From Prevotella sp. (GTDB taxonomy: Bacteria > Bacteroidota > Bacteroidia > Bacteroidales > Bacteroidaceae), in the NCBI GenBank assembly GCA_017449025.1, contig JAFSKJ010000101.1, forward strand, positions 1 to 55,555: a stretch of 55,555 nt of DNA, given 5' to 3'. Within the stretch, counting starts at the first letter, position 1, and every line of letters starts with the position of its first letter. This document shows positions 1 to 15,732 of this stretch, in pieces. The translations under genes were made by a program, and so were the position numbers. The notes under the pieces were generated by a model that was given only the letters and a program-made list of their open reading frames with translations, did no database searches and was not told the origin of the DNA.

Positions 1-23
1 AGTGCCCCAGCAGCAGTATAGGG

Positions 24-84
24 CGACCCCTTCAGGGTCGTTGTCCTCCCCTCTGCTTCTCCGGGGGTGCTTCGCACCACCCGG
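24..84. repeat. Cluster of short perfect hairpins
   Basis: Two small palindromes are visible. The first pairs CGACCC (24-29) with GGGTCG (35-40). The second is a 10-bp stem at 61-84 (CCGGGGGTGC with GCACC-a-CCCGG) closed by a TTC triloop. They abut the 59-bp repeat at 81-139, which adds a GACCGC-GTT-GCGGTC hairpin (97-111). The style, a 5-10 bp GC-rich stem with a three-base loop, recurs at the right end of the window. They look like REP-type extragenic palindromes. No coding function is supported here. Confidence 0.6.
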
Positions 85-139
85 TTATTTAGAGGTGACC
101 GCGTTGCGGTCATACTGCTGTTCAACCGCACAGCACGGA
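81..139 (+). repeat. 59-bp repeat, left copy (inverted partner at 55497-55555)
   Basis: These 59 bases match the reverse complement of the last 59 bases of the window exactly by eye. The repeat contains two internal palindromes: GACCGC-GTT-GCGGTC at 97-111 and GCTGT...ACAGC at 117-134. The right copy runs off the end of the window, so the true repeat may be longer on that side. On the other side identity stops at base 139. Confidence 0.85.
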
Positions 140-192
140 ATCTTTCCCAGTGCGTCGCTCACCGTGCCTGCCTTTTCCAATATGGCACCACG

Positions 193-318
193 AATGAATC
201 AGTTACCCTCGACATTTCCCACCTATTATATATAGAGGCAGTAGGCAACTATGTTAAGTTGATGCAGATTCAAGATGGTGAGGTGAAGACAAGCAAGCTG
301 AAGGAATTGTTGGAATAG
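193..318 (+). pseudogene. LytTR DNA-binding domain fragment
   Basis: The reading frame translates to about 41 residues ending in a TAG stop. It contains LLYIEAVGNYVKL, the hallmark start of the LytTR DNA-binding domain found at the C-terminus of Bacteroidetes LytTR response regulators, followed by GEVKTSKLKELLE. A LytTR domain is about 100 residues, so this is only its middle part. The N-terminal side is replaced by repeat-like sequence (81-139 and beyond). The C-terminal half is lost: the frame stops at 318 and the next bases are a different repeat. I call it a remnant of a regulator, not a functional gene. Confidence 0.6.
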
Positions 319-323
319 GTAGG

Positions 324-380
324 TGGGGCGGGCGTGTGCGCCCGCGTTCCGAATTGGTGTGGGGCGGGCGTGGGCGCCCT
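324..380. repeat. Two tandem GC-rich REP copies
   Basis: A full unit at 324-354 and a partial one at 361-380 share the stem GCGGGCG / CGCCCGC around a 4-base loop. The full unit also has the tail CGTTCCGAATT. The same unit with the same tail lies inside the beta-galactosidase gene at 1056-1086. These two copies sit just past the stop of that gene (minus strand), where they could act as 3' hairpins on its mRNA. Confidence 0.7.
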
Positions 381-389
381 CCTTGTGTA

Positions 390-7009
<6,620 letters not shown>

Positions 7010-7015
7010 CTTCTT

Positions 7016-10000
7016 CTATTTCAAGAACAGCCAGTCAACCTCGCTCGACGGCCCGTTGAGGGTGCAGTCGCGGGGCTTGATGTGGCTTTGGGTAAAACCG
7101 GCCACCATGAGTATGCCCTTAGGCAGGCGGATGGTGTTACGTCCTGCCGGCAGCGCATACTGGTGGATATTGACTTTCGGCAGCTGGACTATGCTGATGG
7201 CATTGGTCAGGATAGGCTCTGCCTGTCCGTATTCATTGCCAGTAGCGTCGATCTCAAGCTTAGGTGCCTTGGCAAATTTGATGTCATCGTCGTTGAATAA
7301 CCCGACAAGCAAATTGACGGGCTTGTCACTCTTGTACTCGATGGTCGTGCCGACGATGCGGGTGGTGTCGCGATTCAGAACAAGGGCTTGCATACCTTCC
7401 AGTTCCGGTGCAACGGAGTCGACTGGGGTGTCTGGCCGGTTTTCAAAGAGGATGGCACCTTTCTGAAGGGGAACGGTAGTGCCCGAAAAAGTGACGTTGG
7501 CGGGCTTTGCCGGCAGAATCTTGACATCTGTGTGTGCCACAGGATGCTTCAGCTTCCCGATGTTGGCCTTGAAGGCATCAAGCTCTGCCTGATAGACGTC
7601 AGCCAACTCGCCCCACGTCTTCATCCTGCCATTGTCGCCACCCACGGGGATGCGGCGCTGGGCGGTCTGCATGGAGTTGGCGTAGAGGTAGGTGGAGTCA
7701 GCCCGTTGGGCTAACTTGTTCCAGGTGTGCATGCTCTTCTCAAGCAGGGGCACGGCAGCATCGAGGTATTTCACATCCTTTGTCCATCGGTAGTTCAGCA
7801 CTTGCTGGGCTGCAAGTACCTTGTCGCGGAATGACTGTGCAAACAGGGAGTAGCACATGATGTCGTTACGAACACGCTCATACTCGTCGGCATGGCGCAG
7901 CGGCTTCACATCGGCAATAGCATTCAGTGCCTCGATGGCTTTCTGCTGGTGCTCCACGCACTGGTTTACGATGTCAATGGGCAGCTCACCGGCATGTGGC
8001 TCATGTTTCCACTCCTTCTCCACATACTCTATGAGTTTTTCGCCCTCTGGCCCACAGCTCTCATAGAAACCGGGATAGATGGTGTATTTGTAAGGGTTCA
8101 CCAGTTGGCCCATCGTCATGCCGAGCAACAGCGTTTGGCGGTTGCCTTCGGTTATGCCGAAACGTCGCAGCAGCTTGGGGGCAATCTCGCCCGTCTCGTC
8201 GTAGGCTGTCAGCAGGTGGTCTGCGGCCTTGTTGTCTATGCCGTAGTAGTCGGAGAGCTGTTGCCTCCAGTAATCCTTGTCGTCTCCGCGCTCGCTGTTC
8301 CATGCAAATCGCCCCCAGCCACGATACCACATCCAGTCGCGGTCAATCTGCAGGAGCCTCTCTCCGTTGGGCAACTTGTCGGCGGCATAGGGCCAGTCCC
8401 AATACGACGCCTGGGGGTAGAGGTGCAGGCCCTTGGAGTGGTGCACGCGGTGCATGGCCTGCACCGTTTTCTGGATGAAGGCAGGACTGCTCCAGCGCCA
8501 GGGTTCGAGGTTGGCGAGAATGTGTACGTTGTCGATGTGTATCGGGGCGGCAGCGGCCAACTGTCGATGCGTCTCGCCCCAAGGCCCTCCCGGCTCGTAG
8601 GTGGTGAGGCTTTCACCCGTGTATTTCGACATGGTGTAGATGTTGGGGTAGAGGGGCAGGCTCTCCTTCAGCACCAGCGGCCCGTCGGTGTCGTGAGAGC
8701 GGAGAACAATTGGTGGAAGGCTTGTGGTGGTGCTTAGTCCGTCCTTGATGCCGGGGATAATGGTTTCCTTCATCCACTTGACATCGTCATCGATGGTGGC
8801 CATGGCCTCTCCGAGACAAACGAGGAGTCCCACGTTGGGGTACTTCCTGATGAAGGCGGCTATGCTCTTGCGGGTGTAGTCGGCTATGAGCGGCGTGATG
8901 GGGCGGTGGCGGTCCTGCGTCTTCAAGCCGTAGTGTTCGGCAAAGGGCTTGCTCAGGATGATATTATAGAACATCTGTATCACCCAGATGCCGCGGCGGT
9001 CGGCCTCGTGGGTCAGGAAGGAATACATATCCTCGTTCTTGCGGAACGTCTCGTCGTCCACCTCCACGGCGAAGGGGTAGTCTTCCAGACGTACGAGCGA
9101 AGCGAAAGGATGGCCATTCCAGAGGTAGAGGGAATTGAACCTGTTCTCCACCATCATGTCTAAGTAGCGTGTCCATTGCTCCTTGTCGTAGAACCAGGGG
9201 AAGTTCTCAGGCGTGTAGGGATATTCGTAGACGGCATGGCCAGGCAGGTAGGTGGTCTTCTGCAGGCCTATGCATGTGCCGCGCATAACCATCTGCGGCG
9301 ATTCCTCTATCTGTTGTGTGGTGAGGCGGCCTGCAAGCAGACGTTCGGCCAGTTCCACGGCTCCGTAGATGACGCCCGACGGGTCGTGGCCCTCAATGGT
9401 TATGCGTTTGCCCTGCTGCCTGATGCGATAGCCTTCGGCAGCGAGACCGCCCGTGTCGTCGGCAAGACGTAGGCTGATGGTGTAGTCGTCGAAGGCATGG
9501 CCGGCGAGTTTCCTGCGTAGGTACTCCGCGGCATATTGCTCTCGCTCGGTGGCTTTGCTTCGCATGTCAATGTTGAGCATGGTCACGCCCGCCTGTCGTT
9601 TTATGCTGTCGCTCACCTGTGGACCGTTGTTTTCCCATACGTTCCCCGGCCCATTGGCATTCTTCAGGAATTTCTCAGAGGGTGTCCAGTTGTCGCGCAG
9701 GGTGATGTTCGAGGAGCCTTCGTCGGTGTAGAGATAGAACCAGTGGTTGGGGTCGTGGACATACGACGGCTTGGCAATGTCGCGCACCACGTTCCTGCTG
9801 ATTACGGTGCCGGGCTGGTTGCCGAGGGTGTAGATGCCCGCACAGTCGTACATATGGCGGGCGTAATTATATATAAGGTTCGCGTGAACCTTATTATTTT
9901 TCATGCATACCAAGTCACGGTTCCAGCCCCAGCCCAAGGAGATTCCCGTATACGACACATCGTGGATGGTGTTGTGGCTAATGGTGATGTCGGAGACATA

Positions 10001-11344
10001 GCCCGCCGCTATGGCCACACAGCCCCAGTCCTCGTTGCTGACATTGAAGAACTCCGACTGCTCTATGGTTTGTCCGCTGCAAACCTCACGCATGTCGGCT
10101 GGCAGATAGGGGCGGTGGGTCTCCAAGCCTTCGGGCGAGAAGCTGCCTACCACCAGTCCGTTCATGGCTATGTCGCTGAACATGCAGTCGCTCACCCTCC
10201 CGCCCTTGCAGCCAATCACATAGTCAAGGCCAGAGCCACCAAGGTGCTCGAAACGGCAATTCTCGAAACTAACGTTGTTGCCGTAGCTTACCTCCACGGC
10301 GGCATCGGCACGGCCTAACCAGCCTTGGTTGTCCAGCTTGTGGTTGTTAGGGCGGTCAATCTGCGGACGCAGCTTGTAGGCCTCCGTAAGATACATGCCG
10401 GCCTGCAGTGGCACATGACCTTTCTCCGTGGGTCGCATCCACGTGGTGTGGCTGAAGGTGATGCCTTTTATTGTGATGTCGTGCACAGGGTGATCGGCTG
10501 TGCCTACCACCTCGATGAGTGTCTCAACGACAGGATAAGTTACATTCAGGCCTTTTCCCGTACGTTCATTGTCGCGCGGAGAATAGTAGAGCTTGTGTTC
10601 CACAATGTCATGATACCATTCTCCTGGGGTGTCGAGCAGCTCTCTTGCATTGGTGAGATAGAACGGTGAGGGATGGCCGGTATTAGGTGTCATGGGCGAG
10701 GGCCACGGATGCTCAAACTGCAACTTCGCCTCAGGGGCGTGGAAGCGTACGGCAACGGAGTCGCCCTGGGGGGTCAGTGACTTGATGCGAAGGTTCGATG
10801 TACACCACATCTCGTGCAACACCATCTCTGCGTATGGGGCTTTCAATATCTTTGAAACAGCAGCCTTGGGCACCCATAGTATCTGGTTTTTCTTGTCGTA
10901 AGTCAGGATGCGGTACATCTGCTCGAAGTCTACTACATCGCGGGCACGGACGGCTTTCTGGAAGGCTCCCCTCTCATGGGAGGTATGGAGGGGGCTTATC
11001 CACAACTGCCGGAAGTCAACGGGTCGTCCGTTGAAGTCGGGTATGTCTGCGGTACATAAATTGTCTTGTGCTTTCCTGACGTTTATCTCTTTGCCTCCGC
11101 TGATGATGGCATCTTTGCCCTCGATGGTAAGGCTACTATCCTCAGGACGCAGGCGAAGCGGTTCATAGAGGTGGTAGGTACCTGGTGCCAGTTGGATAGT
11201 CACTTGGTTGGCCTTTCCTGTGCGTCGTAGCTCACGGGCATGTCTGACAGCATCAGCCAGCGAAGAGTCTGGCGTAATCTTGATATCAGTTGCCAACGCA
11301 TGCAAGCACCAGCAGCAAACAATTGCTAATACCCCACTTCTCAT
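7016..11344 (-). CDS. Beta-helix (GH141-like) fused to alpha-glucuronidase-like hydrolase
   Basis: About 1442 residues. I take the ATG at 11344 over a TTG 18 bases upstream, because it gives a good signal peptide (MRSGVLAIVCCWCLHALA) and a 4-bp ATGA overlap with the upstream GH127 gene. Residues about 20-590 form a right-handed parallel beta-helix; LLDTPGEWYHD followed by KLYYSPRDNE is typical of GH141-type proteins. Residues about 590-1250 resemble the N-terminal domain plus TIM barrel of GH67/GH20-like alpha-glucuronidases (GVIYGAVELAERLLAGR, then MVENRFNSLYLW). A C-terminal beta-rich domain follows. Both halves are predicted secreted catalytic modules. Family assignment of the second half is tentative. 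Confidence 0.7.
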   Translation of the reverse strand: MRSGVLAIVCCWCLHALATDIKITPDSSLADAVRHARELRRTGKANQVTIQLAPGTYHLYEPLRLRPEDSSLTIEGKDAIISGGKEINVRKAQDNLCTADIPDFNGRPVDFRQLWISPLHTSHERGAFQKAVRARDVVDFEQMYRILTYDKKNQILWVPKAAVSKILKAPYAEMVLHEMWCTSNLRIKSLTPQGDSVAVRFHAPEAKLQFEHPWPSPMTPNTGHPSPFYLTNARELLDTPGEWYHDIVEHKLYYSPRDNERTGKGLNVTYPVVETLIEVVGTADHPVHDITIKGITFSHTTWMRPTEKGHVPLQAGMYLTEAYKLRPQIDRPNNHKLDNQGWLGRADAAVEVSYGNNVSFENCRFEHLGGSGLDYVIGCKGGRVSDCMFSDIAMNGLVVGSFSPEGLETHRPYLPADMREVCSGQTIEQSEFFNVSNEDWGCVAIAAGYVSDITISHNTIHDVSYTGISLGWGWNRDLVCMKNNKVHANLIYNYARHMYDCAGIYTLGNQPGTVISRNVVRDIAKPSYVHDPNHWFYLYTDEGSSNITLRDNWTPSEKFLKNANGPGNVWENNGPQVSDSIKRQAGVTMLNIDMRSKATEREQYAAEYLRRKLAGHAFDDYTISLRLADDTGGLAAEGYRIRQQGKRITIEGHDPSGVIYGAVELAERLLAGRLTTQQIEESPQMVMRGTCIGLQKTTYLPGHAVYEYPYTPENFPWFYDKEQWTRYLDMMVENRFNSLYLWNGHPFASLVRLEDYPFAVEVDDETFRKNEDMYSFLTHEADRRGIWVIQMFYNIILSKPFAEHYGLKTQDRHRPITPLIADYTRKSIAAFIRKYPNVGLLVCLGEAMATIDDDVKWMKETIIPGIKDGLSTTTSLPPIVLRSHDTDGPLVLKESLPLYPNIYTMSKYTGESLTTYEPGGPWGETHRQLAAAAPIHIDNVHILANLEPWRWSSPAFIQKTVQAMHRVHHSKGLHLYPQASYWDWPYAADKLPNGERLLQIDRDWMWYRGWGRFAWNSERGDDKDYWRQQLSDYYGIDNKAADHLLTAYDETGEIAPKLLRRFGITEGNRQTLLLGMTMGQLVNPYKYTIYPGFYESCGPEGEKLIEYVEKEWKHEPHAGELPIDIVNQCVEHQQKAIEALNAIADVKPLRHADEYERVRNDIMCYSLFAQSFRDKVLAAQQVLNYRWTKDVKYLDAAVPLLEKSMHTWNKLAQRADSTYLYANSMQTAQRRIPVGGDNGRMKTWGELADVYQAELDAFKANIGKLKHPVAHTDVKILPAKPANVTFSGTTVPLQKGAILFENRPDTPVDSVAPELEGMQALVLNRDTTRIVGTTIEYKSDKPVNLLVGLFNDDDIKFAKAPKLEIDATGNEYGQAEPILTNAISIVQLPKVNIHQYALPAGRNTIRLPKGILMVAGFTQSHIKPRDCTLNGPSSEVDWLFLK

Positions 11345-13410
11345 AATCCCCTGTTTAGCCAAACACTCATGTCCTGAATCCCACGATTATCCCATGCATA
11401 GTAGGGAATCAGCCGAATACGTACTTTCTGCTGCTTCCTCAGACGCAGGTCGCGATAGAGGCTGTTGTTGTCCCAAAAATCCTGGTTCACCAACACAGCA
11501 TCGCCCTCAAGGGCTATCATCTCATGACCGCTGATGGTGACCTTCTTTTCCGTAAACTGGATGTCGGTGGGAATGGCGATGTCGTTGATACGATAGTTGC
11601 CTTCGATATCCTGTCCTTCAAGACAATAGACGATTGGGCCACGCATGACGGCAACCTGGTTCTTGGATTCTTCAACAAGCGGATTGGCTTCCACGAGACG
11701 GGCTTTCATGGGGAGGTCGAGTTCTATGACGTCGCCCTTCTTCCACTTGCGGGGCTGACGCAGATCCTCTGCCAGTATCGGTGCTCCATTTAGCGTCAGC
11801 GTCATGTCCGTGCTCCAGCCTGGGATATGCATACGGATGCTCTTCAACGTCTTCGCCTTTTGGATGGTCAAGGTGATATGACCGTCCCAGGGATAGTTGC
11901 TCTGCATGTCTACTTCCAGGTCTTTGGTCTTGAGCGAGTTCTGACCGTAGAGGTTCACCCAGAGCGTGTCCTTGTTGATGGAATAAACGTACTCCTGCGC
12001 CTCGCAGAGGGTTCGCACCGTGTTTGGCGGACAACAGAAACACGAGATATAGTGCTGACGGTGCTTGGGCCAGCGCATGGTATAGGGAAACTCCTTGTTG
12101 CGACGCAGGGCTTCGGTATAGAAGTAATCCTTACCGTCAAGGGAGATACCGCTGAGGATGCCGTTGTATAATTCATTCTCGATATTGTCAACGTATTGAG
12201 GATCAACGGTGGTCTGGAACATGCGCCACGAGAACAACAGCATACCAATCTGTGCACAAATCTCGTTGTGGGCAGCCTCCTGCGGCAACTGGAACTGCCG
12301 GCCGTAAGCCTGATGGATTTGTTGAATCGAGGGCTGGTCGTAGGTAGTTCCGTCGGGTGAGACACCGTCGTAGAGGGCTCCGCACCCGCCCGTAATGTAA
12401 ATCTTATGATGAATGATGTCGTTCCAAATGGCTGTGAGGTTCTTCATCAGTTGTTCCTCGCCAGTCTCTGCATAGAGGTCGGCCACACCGGCATAGAGAT
12501 AGTTTGCTCTGACGGCATGCCCCATAGCCTCGTATTGGTCGCGCAGTTTGTGGCGGTCCTGATTGTGGTCTTCGCCATTGGTCACAGAGTCGCGGATGGC
12601 AATCAAGCCTTTGGCCAGCGTGAGATATTTCTCTTCGCCCGTCTCGCGGTACATCTCTGCAGCACCCATGTAGTGACTGGGACAGATGGCATTGCGTGAG
12701 AGTTCTGCGGCATCGCTGGTCAGGAAGTTATACAGGAAGTCGGCGGCTTTCTTGCTGCAATCAAAGAGGTTAGTCTTGCCGGTAGCACGCTTATGCACGA
12801 TGCCTGCCGTCATCAGATGGCCCAGATTATAGGTCTCGAAGTTCAGGCGTGAGGCGAAGGCCTTCTTATGGTCGTTGCCAATTTCGATGCCGACATTCGT
12901 GTTGTCTCCAGCATGGGAGTCAATGCCCGCATTACGTTCGGAAATGACGACAGGTGTATGGATATAGCCATCGTTGCGCTGGCTCAGAGCCACCTGTTCA
13001 ATGAATTGGTCCATCAGCGCATCGAGTTTGGGATCTTTGGTCACGGCATAGACGGCTGCACAGGCTTCCAGCCATTTGTACATGTCACCGTCATGGAAAG
13101 GAGGACCGTGGTGCTTACCCTTCACGGTACCCGCTGCTACCTCGAAATTACGGAAGCCATTGCTGCCGTGGGCACCTTTCTCGTCGAGCGTCTCCCAGGG
13201 AGTGTTCCAAGTATTCCACATATCCCAGATGGTGGTGTTGCTAAGCACACCGAAACGGTCGCCCCAGAAACCGCCCGTCCACTTCACACTGCCCAATGGC
13301 AGATTCTTCATCTTGGCCTGCCGACTGTTACCCATGTCCGTCAGACCGCTTTGTGCCATAGCCGCTGTGGCACAGTATATCATTGCTATAATAGTCAATA
13401 TCTTTCTCAT
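11341..13410 (-). CDS. GH127-family glycosidase (beta-L-arabinofuranosidase type, DUF1680)
   Basis: 689 residues with a signal peptide (MRKILTIIAMIYCATAAMAQ). The (alpha/alpha)6-barrel family is recognisable from SVKWTGGFWGDRF, HDGDMYKWLEAC, ITGGCGALYDG, the metal-ligand cysteine motif CFCCPPNTVRTLCE and the C-terminal VAVMRGPIVYCLEG. Family members remove beta-L-arabinofuranose, and one branch removes aceric acid from rhamnogalacturonan II. Which sugar is used here cannot be told from sequence alone. It overlaps both neighbours by 4 bp (ATGA), so it is probably translationally coupled. The nearby GH141-like, GH43-like and GH2 modules fit a complex pectin or arabinose-rich hemicellulose. Confidence 0.88.
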   Translation of the reverse strand: MRKILTIIAMIYCATAAMAQSGLTDMGNSRQAKMKNLPLGSVKWTGGFWGDRFGVLSNTTIWDMWNTWNTPWETLDEKGAHGSNGFRNFEVAAGTVKGKHHGPPFHDGDMYKWLEACAAVYAVTKDPKLDALMDQFIEQVALSQRNDGYIHTPVVISERNAGIDSHAGDNTNVGIEIGNDHKKAFASRLNFETYNLGHLMTAGIVHKRATGKTNLFDCSKKAADFLYNFLTSDAAELSRNAICPSHYMGAAEMYRETGEEKYLTLAKGLIAIRDSVTNGEDHNQDRHKLRDQYEAMGHAVRANYLYAGVADLYAETGEEQLMKNLTAIWNDIIHHKIYITGGCGALYDGVSPDGTTYDQPSIQQIHQAYGRQFQLPQEAAHNEICAQIGMLLFSWRMFQTTVDPQYVDNIENELYNGILSGISLDGKDYFYTEALRRNKEFPYTMRWPKHRQHYISCFCCPPNTVRTLCEAQEYVYSINKDTLWVNLYGQNSLKTKDLEVDMQSNYPWDGHITLTIQKAKTLKSIRMHIPGWSTDMTLTLNGAPILAEDLRQPRKWKKGDVIELDLPMKARLVEANPLVEESKNQVAVMRGPIVYCLEGQDIEGNYRINDIAIPTDIQFTEKKVTISGHEMIALEGDAVLVNQDFWDNNSLYRDLRLRKQQKVRIRLIPYYAWDNRGIQDMSVWLNRGL

Positions 13411-14861
13411 AGTTCTCCTCCTCTTGCTTTTACCCGCTCATACCAGGCTTCGCGCTCCTTCGTCAGGTCGTAGCCCCGCTTGGAGAGGTAGTTGTTGATG
13501 CGGCCCTTGTATTTGCCGAACACCTCATGCTTCTTTTTCGAACTCTCGGCATCCATGGCCAGCTCACGTGCTTCGATGAGCCAGGCCATGATCTGTTGCT
13601 TCTCCTCTTCCTTGAGCGTGGGAATCATGTCGCACTGGGCGTCGTAGGTCACCTTCACCACGTTGAAGGTCATCACGTCCTTCACCTTGTCAATCTCCTC
13701 CGGCGTGATGTACATCGACAGGTCGGCGAGGAAACCGTAGTGCGAACGGTATAGGCGTGAGTCGCACAGGGCTTCGGCCAGCTGCCTGTTGGTCTTCTTC
13801 AGGGAGTCGCGCTCGCTGTATATGTCGTTGAGCTTGAAGTAGCGGTTGCAGATAATGTTCAGCACGTTTCTGCCTGATGGTGTCCAGGTGATGCCCAGCT
13901 CGTCGGTGGCCTTCCGGCTCCGGTCTAAGATGGTCTCCACATACTTAGGGTCGCGGCCTGCGCTGTCGAGGGCTACTGCCGGTACGGGGTTGCTGTTGAA
14001 AATCTCCTTTAGATAGTAGACGTTGGCGCTGTAGTTCATCTTCACGTTGCGCACCATGCTGACGTCTCTGCTGCGCTCCACGAACAGCCATCCGCTCCAG
14101 CCCGCCTCGTCAAGGGCTTTCTTGATTTTGGGCACGTCTATTGTGGAGTCGTTGCGCAGCCACACACGGTCGGTGTTCGAGGCATGTATGGCGTAGATGT
14201 TCTTGGCACCCAGCGTCTTGATGTCCTTGGCAATGTCCCAGCCGTTTTCTGCTATAGTCTGCCATTTGTAGAAGATGCCGATGCCGCTGCTCCTTATCTC
14301 CTTAAGCAGTCTCAGGTTGCCCTTGGCATCGAGGGGCGTGTCTATGCCCACACGCTTGCCACGGGCTTTGGCAGCCTCGCCGATGTTGTGGAGACGCTCC
14401 ACAATGGCAGCGCGCTTCGCCTTGTCTGTGGCCCAGTCGTTGCCGCAGCCGCCAAGGGGCAGGAAAGCCACAGTGGTGCCTCCCATGCGGTCCATGGTGT
14501 CGAAACAGTCCTCTGCCAATGCCATGTAGTTGTCGCGTGCCGTCAGGTCCTGGGCGTAGAAGCCGCTCATGGCTATGGCTCCTATTTCTATGCCTAAGCT
14601 GTCGGCAACATGCCTGAAGTGGGCTGCCTCAACGGAGTCGCGCATCTTGTTGTCGAACATCTCGCGCTGCCCCAGTCCGCCCATGTCCATCTCTATGCCG
14701 TCGCAGCCCAACTGCTTGGCCAAGTTGAATTCCCCTAACTTCTGGCGCTTGAGAATCATCCAGTCGCAGACTCCCACCTTGTACCTTTGTGCCATCAAAG
14801 CCTCTGTTCCTAATAAACTGAGAACAGAGGCCATGACCATAATCTTGCATGCCTTCTTCAT
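13407..14861 (-). CDS. Secreted sugar-isomerase-like TIM barrel fused to DUF3826
   Basis: 484 residues with an N-terminal signal peptide (about 1-24, ending ALMAQ). Residues about 27-300 have the xylose-isomerase/AP-endonuclease-2-like TIM barrel pattern (LAKQLGCDGIEMDMGG, GKRVGIDTP, YAIHASNTD). Residues about 310-484 match DUF3826 in style (YVETILDRSRKATDELG, NRYFKLNDIYSERDSL), a domain common beside Bacteroidetes plant-glycan genes. First large gene of the glycosidase operon; its stop overlaps the GH127 start (ATGA). A secreted isomerase-like barrel is unusual, so it may be a lyase or a binding protein. No reaction is claimed. Confidence 0.72.
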   Translation of the reverse strand: MKKACKIMVMASVLSLLGTEALMAQRYKVGVCDWMILKRQKLGEFNLAKQLGCDGIEMDMGGLGQREMFDNKMRDSVEAAHFRHVADSLGIEIGAIAMSGFYAQDLTARDNYMALAEDCFDTMDRMGGTTVAFLPLGGCGNDWATDKAKRAAIVERLHNIGEAAKARGKRVGIDTPLDAKGNLRLLKEIRSSGIGIFYKWQTIAENGWDIAKDIKTLGAKNIYAIHASNTDRVWLRNDSTIDVPKIKKALDEAGWSGWLFVERSRDVSMVRNVKMNYSANVYYLKEIFNSNPVPAVALDSAGRDPKYVETILDRSRKATDELGITWTPSGRNVLNIICNRYFKLNDIYSERDSLKKTNRQLAEALCDSRLYRSHYGFLADLSMYITPEEIDKVKDVMTFNVVKVTYDAQCDMIPTLKEEEKQQIMAWLIEARELAMDAESSKKKHEVFGKYKGRINNYLSKRGYDLTKEREAWYERVKARGGEL

Positions 14862-14865
14862 GTCA

Positions 14866-14988
14866 TCAACTTTGTGAGAAATGCCAATACTCCGACAACC
14901 CTATGGCAATCGATATACGCAGCTTCAGCTCTTCACGTTCTTCCCGTGAGAGTGGAATGTACTTTGTTGATGTCTTTTTGCCTGCCAT
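14866..14988 (-). CDS. Possible 40-residue ORF ahead of the glycosidase operon
   Basis: An ATG at 14988 opens 40 codons (MAGKKTSTKYIPLSREEREE... ending SQS) and stops 4 bases before the ATG of the next gene. The N-terminal half is basic and then strongly charged, predicted helical. There is no family I recognise. Spacing and orientation fit a short first cistron or leader peptide of the operon, but a chance ORF in a 177-base intergenic gap is also possible. Confidence 0.3.
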   Translation of the reverse strand: MAGKKTSTKYIPLSREEREELKLRISIAIGLSEYWHFSQS

Positions 14989-15038
14989 GGTTCGTCTTTA
15001 TTATATTGACGAGCCACGGCCTTTGGTGTAACCAACGC

Positions 15039-15551
15039 CTATACGCTGATTTGCATCTGGCCGGCGTATTCTCTGAGCCTGCTTATGCTGCGGTGCATCA
15101 GGTTGCGCACACTTTGGTAGTTGATGCCCATGATTCGGCAGATGTCATCATACTTGCAGTGCTCCATATAATAGAGGTTGATAATCTGGCGCTGCCGGGG
15201 CGACAGCTTGACAAAGAACTGCTGCACGGCGTCGGAGAGTGTCTGCCGGTGCTCCATCTGCTCGCGGTTGTATTCGTCGTTCTCGGCTATCACCTGCATG
15301 CTGGCATCGGTAATCTCGCTGTCGCAGAGCTTAGTGTTGAAGCGGAACTCGTCGTTTATGCGGTTGCGAAGTGATATGTAGAGGTAGCTCTCTACATTGC
15401 CGATGGTGCCGAGGCCCGCCTTGCGTGTGTACAACTTAACGAATACGTCTTGTATGCAGTCTTTCAGTGCCTCACGGTCGGCCATTAGACGTGAGCCGAA
15501 AGCAAAGAGGCCGTCGATGTGTTTGTCATATAGTTCAGAGAAGTCTTCCAT
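15039..15551 (-). CDS. ECF-type RNA polymerase sigma factor
   Basis: 170 residues with the sigma-70 region 2 pattern (ELYDKHIDGLFAFGSRLM, DCIQDVFVKLY, VESYLYISLRNRI) and region 4 (FFVKLSPRQRQIINLYYM, YDDICRIMGINYQSVRNLM). This is the Bacteroidetes ECF sigma class that usually works with a FecR-type anti-sigma factor and a SusC-like receptor. Neither is in the window, so its control is either orphan or in trans. It reads toward the glycosidase operon, with a 177-bp gap, and is the obvious candidate regulator of it. A TACTTTTG promoter box lies upstream. Confidence 0.9.
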   Translation of the reverse strand: MEDFSELYDKHIDGLFAFGSRLMADREALKDCIQDVFVKLYTRKAGLGTIGNVESYLYISLRNRINDEFRFNTKLCDSEITDASMQVIAENDEYNREQMEHRQTLSDAVQQFFVKLSPRQRQIINLYYMEHCKYDDICRIMGINYQSVRNLMHRSISRLREYAGQMQISV

Positions 15552-15596
15552 CTCTTTTGGCTTTAGCAGGTTTGTTGTATTAGTAGTAAGTCAGTG

Positions 15597-15604
15597 CAAA
15601 AGTA
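15597..15604 (-). promoter_or_regulatory. -7 box upstream of the ECF sigma gene
   Basis: On the minus strand this reads TACTTTTG, matching the Bacteroidetes -7 consensus TAnnTTTG, 45 bases before the ATG. No convincing -33 TTTG is seen at the expected distance. Confidence 0.55.
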
Positions 15605-15732
15605 GTAACATTTTTTGAGATACACCCCTAATTATCGATTTTTAACTATTGGCGTGTGTTGAGAATCTACTCAGCACCCTCAAGAAGAGTGCCCCATCCG
15701 ATGCCGTAGGCATAGTCTTCCTGCCCCCAATC

